48,975 nucleotides of DNA from Nemertoderma westbladi (GCA_032718475.1 JAUCBJ010007617.1:1-48975); one strand, 5' to 3'. Positions 18,884 to 29,672 are shown, numbered from the stretch's first letter. Translations and numbers: made by a program. The notes: generated by a model from the letters alone, not told the origin.

Positions 18884-21800
18884 GGTAACTGTTCTGTTAG
18901 CTATTATATATATCCAGCTAACTGTTAGCTAATATATCCAGCTAACTAGGACCCATTGGTAACTGTTAGCTAATAAATCCAGCTAACTAGGACCCATTGG
19001 TAACTGTTAGCTAATATATCAAGCTAACTGTTAGCTAATATATCCCGCTAACTGGAACTCATTGGTAACTGTTAGCTAATATATATATATATCCAGCTAA
19101 CTGTTAGCTAATATATATATCCAGCTAACTGTTAGCTAATATATATATCCAGCTAACTGTTAGCTAATATATCCAGCTAACTGGAACCCATTGGTAACTG
19201 TTAGATAATATAACCAGCTAACTGGGACCCATTGGTAACTGTTAGCTAATATATATATCCAGCTAACTGTTAGCTAATATATCCAGCTAACTGGAACCCA
19301 TTTGGTAACTGTTAGCTAATATATCAAGCTAACTGTTAGCTAATATATCAAGCTAACTGTTAGCTAATATTTCCAGCTAACTGGAACCCATTGGTAACTG
19401 TTAGCTAATATAACCAGCTAACTGGGACCCATTGGTAACTGTTAGCTAATATATATATCCAGCTAACTGTTAGCTAATATATCCAGCTAACTGGAACCCA
19501 TTTGGTAACTGTTAGCTAATATATCAAGCTAACTGTTAGCTAATATTTCCAGCTAAGTGGAACCCATTGGTAACTGTTAGCTAATATAACCAGCTAACTG
19601 GGACCCATTGGTAACTGTTAGCTAATATATATATCCAGCTAACTGTTAGCTAATATATCCAGCTAACTGGAACCCATTTGGTAACTGTTAGCTAATATAT
19701 CAAGCTAACTGTTAGCTAATATTTCCGGCTAACTGGAACCCATTGTAACTGTTAGCTAATATAACCAGCTAACTAGGACCCATTGGCAACTATTAGCTAA
19801 TATATATATCCCGCTAACTGTTAGCTAAAATATATATCCAGCTAACTGTTAGCTAATATATCCAGCTAACTGGAACCCATTGGTAACTGTTAGCTAATAT
19901 AACCAGCTAACTGGGACCCATTGGTAACTGTTAGCTAATATATCCAGCTAACTGGAACCCATTTGGTAACTGTTAGCTAATATATCAAGCTAACTGTTAG
20001 CTAATATTTCCAGCTAACTGGAACCCATTGGTAACTGTTAGCTAATATAACCAGCTAACTAGGACCCATTGGCAACTATTAGCTAATATATCCAGCTAAC
20101 TGTTAGCTAATATATATATCCAGCTAACTGTTAGCTAATATATCCAGCTAACTGGGACCCATTGGTAACTGTTAGCTAATATATCAAGCTAAGTGTTAGT
20201 TAATATATCCTGCTAACTAGGACCCATTGGTAACAGTTAGCTAATATATCCAAGCTAACTGGAACCCATTGGTAACAGTTAGCTAATATATCAAGCTAAC
20301 TGGGACCCATTGGTAACTGTTAGCTAATATATCTAGCTAACTGTTAGCTAATATATCCAGCTAACTGGGTCAGAGACCCATTGGTAACTGTTAGCTAATA
20401 TATCCAGCTAACTGGAACCCATTGGTAACTGTTAGCTAATATATCCGGCTAACTGGAACCCATTGGTAACTGTTAGCTAATATATCCAGCTAACCTGGAA
20501 CCCATTGGTAACTGTTAGCTAATATATCCAGCTAACTGGAACCCATTCGCAACTGTTAGCCAGCTAACTTGGACTCATTGGAAACTGTTAGCTAATATAA
20601 CCAGCTAACTGGGACCTATTGGTAACTGTTAGCTAATATATATATCCAGCTAACTGTTAGCTAATATATCCCGCTAACTGGGTCAGAGACCCATTGGTAA
20701 CTGTTAGCTAATATATCCAGCTAACTGGAACCCATTGGTAACTGTTAGCTAATATATCCAGCTAACTGGAACCCATTGGTAACTGTTAGCTAATATATAT
20801 ATCCAGCTAACTGTTAGTTAATATATCCAGCTAACTGGAACCCATTTGGTAACTGTTAGCTAATATATCAAGCTAACTGTTAGCTAATATTTCCAGCTAA
20901 CTGGAACCCATTGGTAACTGTTAGCTAATATATCCAGCTAACTGGAACCCATTGGTAACTGTTAGCTAATATATCCAGCTAACTGGAACCCATTGGTAAC
21001 TGTTAGCTAATATATCCGGCTAACTGGAACCCATTGGTAACTGTTAGCTAATATATCCAGCTAACCTGGAACCCATTGGTAACTGTTAGCTAATATATCC
21101 AGCTAACTGGAACCCATTCGCAACTGTTAGCCAGCTAACTTGGACTCATTGGAAACTGTTAGCTAATATAACCAGCTAACTGGGACCTATTGGTAACTGT
21201 TAGCTAATATATATATCCAGCTAACTGTTAGCTAATATATCCGGCTAACTGGAACCCATTGGTAACTGTTAGCTAATATATCCAGCTAACCTGGAACCCA
21301 TTGGTAACTGTTAGCTAATATATCCAGCTAACTGGAACCCATTCGCAACTGTTAGCCAGCTAACTTGGACTCATTGGAAACTGTTAGCTAATATAACCAG
21401 CTAACTGGGACCTATTGGTAACTGTTAGCTAATATATATATCCAGCTAACTGTTAGCTAATATATCCAGCTAACTGGAACCCATTGGTAACTGTTAGCTA
21501 ATATATCCAGCTAACTGGAACCCATTGGTAACTGTTAGCTAATAGATATATCCAGCTAACTGTTAGTTAATATATCCAGCTAACTGGAACCCATTTGGTA
21601 ACTGTTAGCTAATATATCAAGCTAACTGTTAGCTAATATTTCCAGCTAACTGGAACCCATTGGTAACTGTTAGCTAATATATCCAGCTAACTGGAACCCA
21701 TTGGTAACTGTTAGCTAATATAACCAGCTAACTGGAACCCATTGGTAACTGTTAGCTAATATATATATCCAGCTAACTGTTAGCTAATATATCCAGCTAA

Positions 21801-21975
21801 CTGGAACCCATTTGGTAACTGTTAGCTAATATATCAAGCTAACTGTTAGCTAATATATCCAGCTAACTGGAACTCATTGGTAACTGTTAGCTAATATATC
21901 CAGCTAACTGGGACCCATTGGTAACTGTTAGCTAATATATCCAGCTAACTGGAACCCATTGGTAACTGTTAGCCA
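18884..21975. repeat. Minisatellite derived from the MAGUK C-terminal coding end
   Basis: About 3.1 kb of tandem units of about 41 bp mixed with shorter 25-29 bp units. On the minus strand the 41-bp unit reads N-S-Y-Q-W-V-P-V-S-W-I-Y-stop plus two bases, exactly the last codons of the MAGUK at 21932-28403, which runs into the array. Each unit holds inverted GTTAGCT/AGCTAAC arms. Larger blocks are themselves repeated: a block with CATTCGCAACTGTTAGCC near 20545, 21115 and 21342, and GGGTCAGAGACCC near 20367 and 20688. This indicates repeated amplification rather than one slippage event. Confidence 0.95.
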
Positions 21976-22879
21976 GATCAACCAATGCCAACTCGATTTT
22001 TCTAACCGTCGCATCGATATCCTCATTAACGATGACCATATCGAAGAAACTCTGATAAACGTCGAATATATTCTTGGAATCCGCGATCGTCTTAATAAGT
22101 TCGTTTTCGTCGTAGGAGATCTTCAATGTTCCGTCTGATTGGTTGTTTAGTTGTTCTAGAATAGATTTACTGGGAGCCCCTATGAAGATAACGAAAGGGA
22201 GGAACTCGCTGGTGCGTAGAAGCTTCAAGGCGCGCGGACTGCAGTCGAGCACGCAGGTGGACCCGCTCGCTACGATCTCTCGGACAGCGGCCAACGAGGT
22301 CCCGTACAGATTCCCCTCGAACTCGCCGGACTCGAGGTACTTCCCGGCGCGGATGTCCTCGTCCATGCGCTCGTACGCGTCGTAGACGTAGCGGTCGTCC
22401 GGCCGGCGGGGCCGCGAGGTCGTCGGGACGGGGGTGGCGAAACGCCCGGTCGAGGGGCTCCCGAGGAGACGCGCCTTAATGCGGCGACGTCCGACGCCCT
22501 GCGCGCCGACCAGGGCGAGAACGCGGCGATGGAAGGGCGGCATCCTTCCGACCTCCTCGTAGCAACTCAACTCCAGCCGGTCCAACTCGGTCGAGTTCGA
22601 TATCGAGTATCGAAGTTTCTTTTTGCGACGGAGCGAAACGAGTCCCCCGAGACGCGTCTCGATGGCCGCGTTGGCGTCGCGCGGCACGTAGCTGAGGCGC
22701 TTCTCCTGCAGGGTGAGGCTGGGTATGAGACCCGCTCGTTGGGAGGACCCAGTGGACCCGATGGAGGAGGCGACCGACCCGCAGGCACCCGTAGGTCGGG
22801 TTGGACCCGCCAACCCGTGGGGACCCGCTAACCCAACCAACCGGGCCTGCCACCAATCCGATTTGTCTTTATTTACAAC
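21932..22879 (-). CDS. MPP6: MAGUK coding exon 3 (SH3 end, GUK, C-terminus)
   Basis: Acceptor TTGCAG|GTTGTAAAT gives ILQ-VVNKDKSDWW. Strikingly GC-rich between about 22200 and 22830 compared with the AT-rich surroundings. Last codons TGG ATA TAT TAG are shared with the adjoining minisatellite units. Confidence 0.9.
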   Translation of the reverse strand, partial: VVNKDKSDWWQARLVGLAGPHGLAGPTRPTGACGSVASSIGSTGSSQRAGLIPSLTLQEKRLSYVPRDANAAIETRLGGLVSLRRKKKLRYSISNSTELDRLELSCYEEVGRMPPFHRRVLALVGAQGVGRRRIKARLLGSPSTGRFATPVPTTSRPRRPDDRYVYDAYERMDEDIRAGKYLESGEFEGNLYGTSLAAVREIVASGSTCVLDCSPRALKLLRTSEFLPFVIFIGAPSKSILEQLNNQSDGTLKISYDENELIKTIADSKNIFDVYQSFFDMVIVNEDIDATVRKIELALVDLANSYQWVPVSWIY

Positions 22880-25800
22880 CTGCAATACAAATTATTAATT
22901 TCGTTGCACAAAATAAATTAACTAAACTAATACATTATTGTGTTTCTGGATGTCGAGAAAATATCCCATTAACACCGACCCGGATACGTTAATCAGACAG
23001 ACGGTCAGAATGTCCGACAATTCTCATAAAATATACACTAGCAACAAATTCAGAAATGCTAACCAAGAAATAACTCAAAGAACTAGAATTACAGAAACTG
23101 AAAGTTAATTATATTATTGGATTTCTACAGTTAAGCACATTAAGTTCTGCACTAGAGTGAATTTCAGTTATTCTGTCCGAGTGGTTGAGTTTTACACGAG
23201 TTGGCAGGTTTTTAGTACGAGCGAAGCGAGTGTTAAAATGCCAACGAGTGGAAAACTCAACACACGAGGGTTGAATTTTAGTTGAATTTCGCTAAATTGA
23301 AAATTAGTGAAAAAAGCTGTGTTTTCCGCTTACTTTTTTTTATCGAATAATAGTCATATATTCTAATTAAGCTAATCTGCCCTTTTATTACTTGTTGCTC
23401 CTATATTTTTACTTTATTTACCGGTATTATATACACACTATTTCCCCCACCTGCAGTATATCCCCGCGGTTGAATCGCATCCCGGCCTCGCGACAAGGGA
23501 TTATGGGGTCCTCTAGCGGCCGGTAATCGAACAGAGCCCGCACGTAGGTCGCAGTGCGTATCGGCTCGTCGACCAACCCCGGAGACACTTTGAGCACGAA
23601 GGTCTCCTGGGCGGCTCGGATCCCGTCCAGTACCACGCTGGGGTCGTCGCCCACCGGGACACCGTCGATCATCTCGATAACGTCACCGGTGTGCAGCAGT
23701 CCGTGGTTGTCAATCATTCCTGTAATATTTATTAGTAAAGAATATTGTTCCACCTTCCACAATGTTTCACTATTAAACGAAACCTATTCATATTAATTAA
23801 TTTTCTGAGAAATGGGGGGGGGGGGGGGGGGGGGACTGGACGCAAATCACATCTTGGCGAATTAATATCCCGCCTCAATGTTAAATTCTCAATTTAGGGA
23901 AAGGAGCAGGTTACAGTGGCACGTTATTTTAACCAAAACAATAAACTAAACACAATAGAACAGGTTACAGTTTTATTTTTGAGAGTAATTAGCTGTTATT
24001 TGCGCAGGAGGACCAACAGAGCTACCCCGCTATTAGGCGACATAATAATAAAATAATAAGAAATAACTGTTGTTTCGAAATCGTGACATCGACAGTTCAA
24101 ATTTCTAAGCCGATTCGCCTTAAGTCCATATGGACCTAAATAGGGATGTCCCGGAATCGATATTTTGATTCCGGCCGGAACCGGAACCGGAATTCATAAT
24201 AATAAGTGAATTGTTGTTTTTAGCATTTGGACTAATACCGGTACCTAAAAAACTTTAAATTTTAAACTTTAAACGTTAAACAAAAACCTATGGTTTCGCG
24301 TCATTAGGTACTTTGGTGCAATATCCTGGTGTCTTTAAGGAAAAGGAGCATGTTACAGTGACATGTTATTCGAACCAAAACAATAAACGAGGCCAATAGT
24401 ACATGTTACAGTTTAATTATTGCTGGGAATAAACGGATTTATGGTAAGAAATAGCTTTGCTGTAAATAGAAACAAAACTACTATATTATGCAGCACGTAC
24501 GACGCAGAACTGAACTAACGACCACTCGCAGGACCTGTACGTATTGTAATTAGTCAATGTCCCCTCGAAACAGGAAAAGGGCCCCCTGGACTGACAACAA
24601 AATTCAAAAGTGCCGAAATGACCTTCATAAGGCGCAGAAAGAGTCCCGACTCAAACAGACTACAGCGGCCAAGAATGCAGTTAAAGCTGCATCTAGGTCC
24701 CTGAACAGGCAGTACTCTGTTAATCTACAGGAGCTAATAAACCAACAGGTTGATGCCATCAATGATGCTGACGACAACAGGCAATCATCCCAGGCATGGA
24801 AATCGATCAATCTGCTTACTGGGCGGAAAAGCCAACCAACCACCAAGGTTAAGGCTGAATCACCAGCCGATCGCCTCAATGGTTGGAAAGCCCACTTTGA
24901 AAAGCTCCTCAATAATGACAGGGTATTGCCTGATAACTTTATAGAAGTAAAAGTGTCTGAGTCTGTACTCCCAGATATTCCCATTGGCGATATCTCCTTT
25001 GCAGAAGTGAAGGCTGCTGCAAAGAGCATTAAGACCAATCGTGCCAGTGGAGTAGATGGTGTTCCCCCTGAGGTCTTTAAAATACCTGAGTGTTTAAAGC
25101 TCATCTATCCCATCATAGTAGACATGTACCGTACAACAAGAGTCCCACAAGAAATGAAAACAAATAAGTTGGTGCCAGTTCCCAAGAAGGGCAACCTAAC
25201 ACTCTATGGTTCTTTTCGGGGAATCTCATTGATCTCGATTGCTGCAAAACTATACAATAGAATTCTATTAAATCGCATCAGGGATCCCATTGAGAGACTG
25301 CTACGTGGAAATCAGAATGGGTTCCGTAAAGGTCGTGGGACCATGGAGCCCATTTTGGCACTTAGAAGGATAATTGAAGAGTTATCAAAAAAGAAAGACA
25401 GGCATCTGGCTGTTATCTTTGTTGACTTCTTCAAGGCCTTTGATTCAGTCTCTCGCTCACGTATGTTCAGCATACTTTCATTATATGGGATTCCTGATGA
25501 AATTATTGCAGCAATCAGATCAGTATACGATGGTTCGACAACATTTGTGTCTACTGTTGACGGTGACACAGAACCATTTGAAGTGTTATGGGGCGTCCTC
25601 CAAGGAGACACACTTGCACCATTCTTGTTCATTATTGTGGTTGACTATGTTCTACGCATGTCCTTAGATCATCATAATGATGATGGGGTGATGATAACTC
25701 CACCTACTGGCTCCAGAAGTCGAGGAAATCCTGCCATGTACCTAATGATAGTAACAATGTGTTGGCAAGCTGTAAAATAATAAATGCCATGTACCTAACT

Positions 25801-28403
25801 GATCTAGACTTTGCTGATGACTTAGGAGTACTCTCAGAATCATTAGAGGGAGCCCAGCGGCTCCTCAGCTCATTAGAACATGCTGCTTCTAGTGTTGGTC
25901 TTTTTATTAACTCCAGAAAGACCAAAATTCTGACAGTTAACTTTGAAAGTCCTCAGCAAGTCTCTGATCGGATGAGCATAAGCTCAAAGGATGGTATGCT
26001 TGAGCATGTGGACGACTTCTGTTACCTGGGATCATGGATCCGGAAGTCAGGTGAGGACCTTCGAATACGTAAGGGAAAGGCATGGGCAGCCTTGAATAGG
26101 CTTTCCAGGATTTGGAAGTCACCTAGAATTAATCGGAAACTTAAGGTCCGATTATTTAGAGCAGCAGTAGTTCCAGTACTCCTCTACGGGAGTCCATGCT
26201 GGGCTCTAACTGCTGAGGACACCAAATCTCTGGATGGCACATTCACAAGAATGCTACGCCGGGTACATTGTGTGAAGTACAATGCACACATCTCCAACCA
26301 GACACTATATAACATTGGAGGTGTCTCATTGGTTCCCCCAAGCTTGACACTAGAACAAAATCGCCTCCGCTTTGCAGGACATTGCTTTCGCCGTGAGGAC
26401 CAGCCAGTGCATAATCTTGTACTTTGGCAGCCTCATGGAGTGAATAAGCATGGTGGACAGCCCATGACTTTCTTGAGACGCATCTTAAAGGACACTGGCC
26501 TTAAAGATGCGGATGATCTAGCAAATGTCATGGGTGATAGAGAGTTGTGGCGGTGCAAGAGGCCTGTGATTGGTTACTATGGGTATAAATATGCAGTAAA
26601 TGTGAGACGCATCTTATATTTTCTATCAAATGACTTATGACTTGTGTTACCTATGGAGCAAGCAGGCATTCATTAATCTGAAAACGACTTACCAGTGTAG
26701 CACGGGCCTCTAATGATGCATTTCATAAAATATCTTCAGAACGACAAAGGGTTTAAATAGTTAATGTAAATTAAAAGGATTATTGTGAATTGTATATGAA
26801 TACTACAGTAGTACGTGGTGTAACATATGGTGGGACCACTTTAGTTTGATTACCAGGTGAATTTTTTTTGGAAATGTGTTACATACACATCAAGACTGAA
26901 TTCACTTTAATAAACAGGGTGGCTGTGAATTTTCCCTCGATACATAGGTTAGTTAGGTTCAACCTTGCCTTGGTGTAGTGGTTGCATTGATTTCCAATGA
27001 TTTCCAATCTATCTGGAGGTCGTGGGTTCGATCCCAGCATGTGGGCCAAGGCAGTCTTCGATTCGACACAAATGGTTTGAAGGGGCTAACCAGGGGGCAT
27101 ATATGCCTTGCATCCTTAAATGTTAGCTCTAACGGTCGAATAAATCTTTATTTCTATACTTGTTTACAAGTGTTGAAAAGTATCTTAAACTAATTGGTAA
27201 TATTGTTTAAAAAATATATAAATGTTGATAATAATTTAACAAACTAATTGCAACTATTAAACTAGATATGAATTATGAACCTTGTAATTCCGGTAAAATT
27301 CCGGCCGGAATTAACCCCATTCCGGCAATTCCGGTCGGAAGCGGAATCGGGCAAAAACCGCCGGAATTCCGGCCGGAACGGAATTCCGGGACATCCCTAG
27401 ACCTAAAGTATGGGGCGAATAGGGCGAGGGCGAATCTACCCGCACCCGGCGTCAGGGCGTACCCCGTACCGGTATGCCTGCAAGCCTGCCTGTGTATTTA
27501 TTTACCCCTCTTAGGTGCTACTGTCGTCTTGTAAAGTAAACCGATAGGGTCTGGTGGACAGGTGGATGCAGCATGCAGGGATGCCATGAGCTGATGAGTA
27601 CGGTATAATTTAGGCTGTTAGGATGAGTATGTATATCTGTATATCAGTATATCAGTATATAGGCCCCTATATTATACAGTTACAGAATTATATATATACT
27701 GATATACTGATATACGGTATGTGTGTGTTGTGTATGCAGTATGCCCCTAAATAAATTAGGCCTACTGAATTAGGAGGTTATAAATTAGATGGGTACCTAA
27801 ACCTAAGCTAGTAAACTAATATATAGGCCTAAACTGCTAAATAAGTGATTATAATTAATAACCTCCGTCCAATATTCGCGCTATAACGACATTCCCGCGA
27901 TCCTTCCGTAAGGTTATCCCTAACGGTTCGTTCTTCATCTTCCGAAGTCCCACCAGTCTCATCGGGCCCTCCCCGCTGGGAGGCGCTGCTCCTCGAACAG
28001 ACGGGGGTTTAACGGCGGCGGGTTGTGGTTGGTAGCGCCGGCTACTTATAACCTCGTAGCAACGCAATACATTGCGTAAGTGGGGGTCGTTAAGGAGTGT
28101 AGACAGATCGGTTGCTTGGCGACCTAGATCTCCCTTTGCGGACTGGACGTCTGACACAACGTCCGTGGATAGCTTAGAGTGAATCGGTTTACGAGATGCG
28201 TGAGTTTCAGTAGCAACATCCAGGGTTTCCTTGGCCTTTACGATGTTGTTTATGAATGCACTGCCCATCAATTCTTTTAGAAACGCGATGTCATTTTCAT
28301 TAGCGCCAACTTTCGCCTTCAATGAATCGATACTTTTACTGAATTCTTTAATGGCCTGATAATCATTTACCGCACCTCCCAATGGTCCATTAGAAACCGC
28401 CAT
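21932..28403 (-). CDS. MPP6: MPP2/MPP6-type MAGUK scaffold, three coding exons
   Basis: Membrane-associated guanylate-kinase-like scaffold of cell junctions and polarity complexes (fly Varicose, vertebrate MPP2/MPP6-PALS2). Exons 28403-27863, 23719-23451 and 22879-21932 join in phase to about 585 residues. Order: two L27-like helical segments (about 10-125), PDZ (about 145-225; EPLGITLRKD, HTGDVIEMIDG), SH3 (about 232-330; ALFDYRP, DKSDWWQA), hook, then the GUK domain (about 388-575; LVGAQGVGRR, EGNLYGTS, VLDCSPRALKLLRTSEF) and the family tail QWVPVSWIY. The P-loop lacks the active GKS/T, as expected for a binding, non-enzymatic GUK. The SH3 carries a roughly 25-residue insert with a doubled GLAGP. 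MPP2 and MPP6 cannot be separated here; the symbol is provisional. The stop lies inside the minisatellite. Confidence 0.93.
22880..23450 (-). other. MAGUK intron 2
   Basis: 571 bp, GT..AG, AT-rich, with no element recognised. The palindromic-looking TTTTAGTACGAGCGAAGCGAG patch near 23210 is the only GC-rich feature. Confidence 0.75.
23451..23719 (-). CDS. MPP6: MAGUK coding exon 2 (PDZ end, SH3 start)
   Basis: Acceptor ATTACAG|GAATG restores GGMIDNHGLLHTGD across the junction. Donor CTGCAG|GTGGGG. 269 nt ending in phase 0. Confidence 0.9.
23814..24005 (-). repeat. Dispersed poly-G-ended repeat, copy 1
   Basis: Starts with G21 then ACTGGACGCAAAT. On the minus strand it contains AAACTGTAACCTGTTCTATT and TTGTTTTGGTTAAAATAACG, shared with copies at 33732-33905 and 34697-34855. 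Here the GACTGGACGCAA end sits on the opposite side of the shared core from copy 33732, suggesting an element with inverted G-run/GGACGCAA ends. Lies in MAGUK intron 1. Confidence 0.8.
24338..24430 (-). repeat. Dispersed repeat, copy 2 (core only)
   Basis: On the minus strand AAACTGTAACATG, TTGTTTTGGTTCGAATAACA and CACTGTAACATGCTCC parallel the core of copies 1, 4 and 5, without the G-run ends. Confidence 0.65.
24562..26560 (+). mobile_element. RTE-like LINE copy, 5'-truncated, disrupted by a 53-bp insertion
   Basis: Most complete RT-bearing copy in the window. Linker and RT run open from 24557 to 25780 (NRASGVDGVPPEVF, GFRKGRGTMEP, FVDFFKAFDS, VLQGDTLAPF), then DFADDLGV onward in another frame from 25759. 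The frame break comes from a 53-bp insertion (25746-25798) bounded by the 13-bp repeat GCCATGTACCTAA. The endonuclease is missing through 5' truncation and the 3' end and tail are missing after RELWRC at about 26560; the other copies keep them. Cannot be autonomous. Confidence 0.88.
25733..25798 (+). repeat. 13-bp direct repeats around a 40-bp filler
   Basis: GCCATGTACCTAA at 25733-25745 and 25786-25798 flank 40 bp absent from the minus-strand LINE copy (which reads NPAKYLTDLDF without a gap). Confidence 0.9.
26967..27155 (+). repeat. tRNA-derived SINE-like repeat
   Basis: 26967-27052 has a pol III A box (TGGTGTAGTGG, 26971-26981), a B box (GGTTCGATCCC, 27025-27035) and pairing ends GCCTTGG/CCAAGGC. 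Ten extra bases between the B box and the 3' arm, and an internal TGATTTCCAA duplication, rule out a normal tRNA. A body follows, ending near AATAAATCTTTATTTC. No clear target duplication. Inside the hAT-like element. Confidence 0.7.
27863..28403 (-). CDS. MPP6: MAGUK coding exon 1 (L27 region, PDZ start)
   Basis: MAVSNGPLGG start to ILDG. Donor GGAG|GTTATT, phase 1. The first in-frame Met is used, about 20 nt downstream of an AT-rich leader. A proline/serine-rich linker (about 125-142) separates L27 and PDZ. Confidence 0.85.
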
Positions 28404-29078
28404 AGTCGTTGTTTATTGTACAGTGTAGCAGTACGCGGTACGGTACACCATTACAGCGATTATATTACAGTATTACTATAGTCTGATAGTACAGTACTGC
28501 AGTAGTACCGGTACAACAATCAGACAATACTGTACCGGTTTAGCTTACTGGCTTGCTTAGGCTTACCATGAAATCTTGTTTCACTCTTAAATTACATTAG
28601 GCCTAAAATAAATAACATTATACGATAAATGGAACAATAGCGTTCAAATGTATATCAAATTATCAACATGTAATAAAAGTTAAGAAATTCCACAAAAGTA
28701 ATCCATTTTTTTCGCCGGAAAAAAGAAGTAAAATCAATGCAATCCTATTGAATACTTGTATGTTGAAAAATGTTGTTATTTTATTACATGTGTTAAAAGG
28801 GCGTAGGGGAAAAGATTTGCACTTAATTTGAGCAAAACCCATAAACACACAAAATGCGCGTGCCTACTCCTAAACGGAACTCAATTTTCAATGTTGGTTA
28901 ATGTTGTTAAGCAGCTCTCTAGTTATGTAATAAATATTCGAGAATACTAAATTATTTAACATTGATAATTATTTGACATTGGTACTGGGCCGTTCAAATG
29001 TTTTATAGGTTAATAACTATTTAGGGCCTGGGATTAGGCCTACTTTCTCTCACTCCGACTGTAAGGCCCCCCTCACAC
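28404..29078. other. 5' flank of the MAGUK
   Basis: Probable promoter and leader region. No TATA box can be assigned with confidence. 28420-28560 is dense in GTACAGTACT- and ACCGGTAC-like palindromic words. TAGGCCTA occurs near 28598 and 29033. Confidence 0.4.
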
Positions 29079-29543
29079 GGAGAAACTTGTTTCTGCAACT
29101 GTTTCTGAAACTTGTTACTGGACCCCCTCACACACAGAAACTTGTTGCTGCAACTTATTTCAGCAACTTGTTGCTGCCCCCCCCCCCCCCCCCCCCCCTC
29201 ACACATAGAAACTTGTTGCTGAAGAAAATAACAATTATTTCAAAATAAATAGCTAGCATGTCCAGTCATTTATATATAATATCACATCACTCAATTTATC
29301 TAATATTAGCTAGTATCAAAATGGAATGTAATAAAAGTTTTTAAAAAAGTTGCTGGGAATATAACTTCCAGCAACTTGTTGCTGAACTCCCTCACACACA
29401 GAAATAAGTTGCGGAAACAAGTTGCAGAAACTTGTGTCTGGAGTCCTCCTCACACATGGGAACAAGTTGCAGCAACAAGTTTCTGTGTGTGAGGGGGTCC
29501 AGCAACAAGTTTCAGAAACAAGTTGCAGAAACAAGTTGCTCCA
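29079..29543. repeat. Foldback repeat of GTTGCTG/CAGCAAC words
   Basis: 29079-29157 and 29467-29543 are imperfect inverted complements of about 78 bp. They are built from AAACTTGTTTCTGCAAC-type units and share GGACCCCCTCACACACAGAA. The interior holds more units in both orientations, an AT-rich spacer and C22 at 29177-29198. Looks like a MITE with repetitive ends. No target duplication identified. Confidence 0.75.
29177..29198. repeat. Poly(C)22 tract
   Basis: Run of 22 C inside the foldback repeat. Confidence 0.95.
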
Positions 29544-29650
29544 TAATTATTTATTTGCCTTTCTTTAATCAAATTAAACTAATTTATTAATAATGTCGTG
29601 AAAAAAACGTTCTATTTAAAGATAAAACTAACATGTTAAATAACGTGTTA

Positions 29651-29672
29651 CCCCCCCCCCCCCCCCCCCCCC
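29651..29672. repeat. Poly(C)22 tract
   Basis: Run of 22 C about 100 bp past the foldback repeat, in AT-rich DNA. Confidence 0.95.

Larger units (their letters stand above)
24141..27399. mobile_element. hAT-like non-autonomous transposon carrying nested inserts
   Basis: Perfect 17-bp inverted ends (TAGGGATGTCCCGGAAT) and a perfect 8-bp target duplication GACCTAAA (24133-24140 and 27400-27407): the hAT signature. Subterminal regions are dense in CCGGAA/TTCCGG words, like hAT transposase-binding repeats. No transposase. It sits in MAGUK intron 1 and encloses an RTE-like LINE copy (24562-26560), a tRNA-derived repeat (26967-27155) and a copy of the dispersed repeat (24338-24430). Confidence 0.92.

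Noticed and set aside
22143-22898. Several GC-rich open frames on both strands
   Set aside because: Shadows of MAGUK exon 3; the real frame matches SH3 and GUK.
26967-27052. Functional tRNA gene
   Set aside because: A and B boxes are good, but the T-arm is ten bases too far from the 3' acceptor strand and the middle cannot form a normal anticodon arm.
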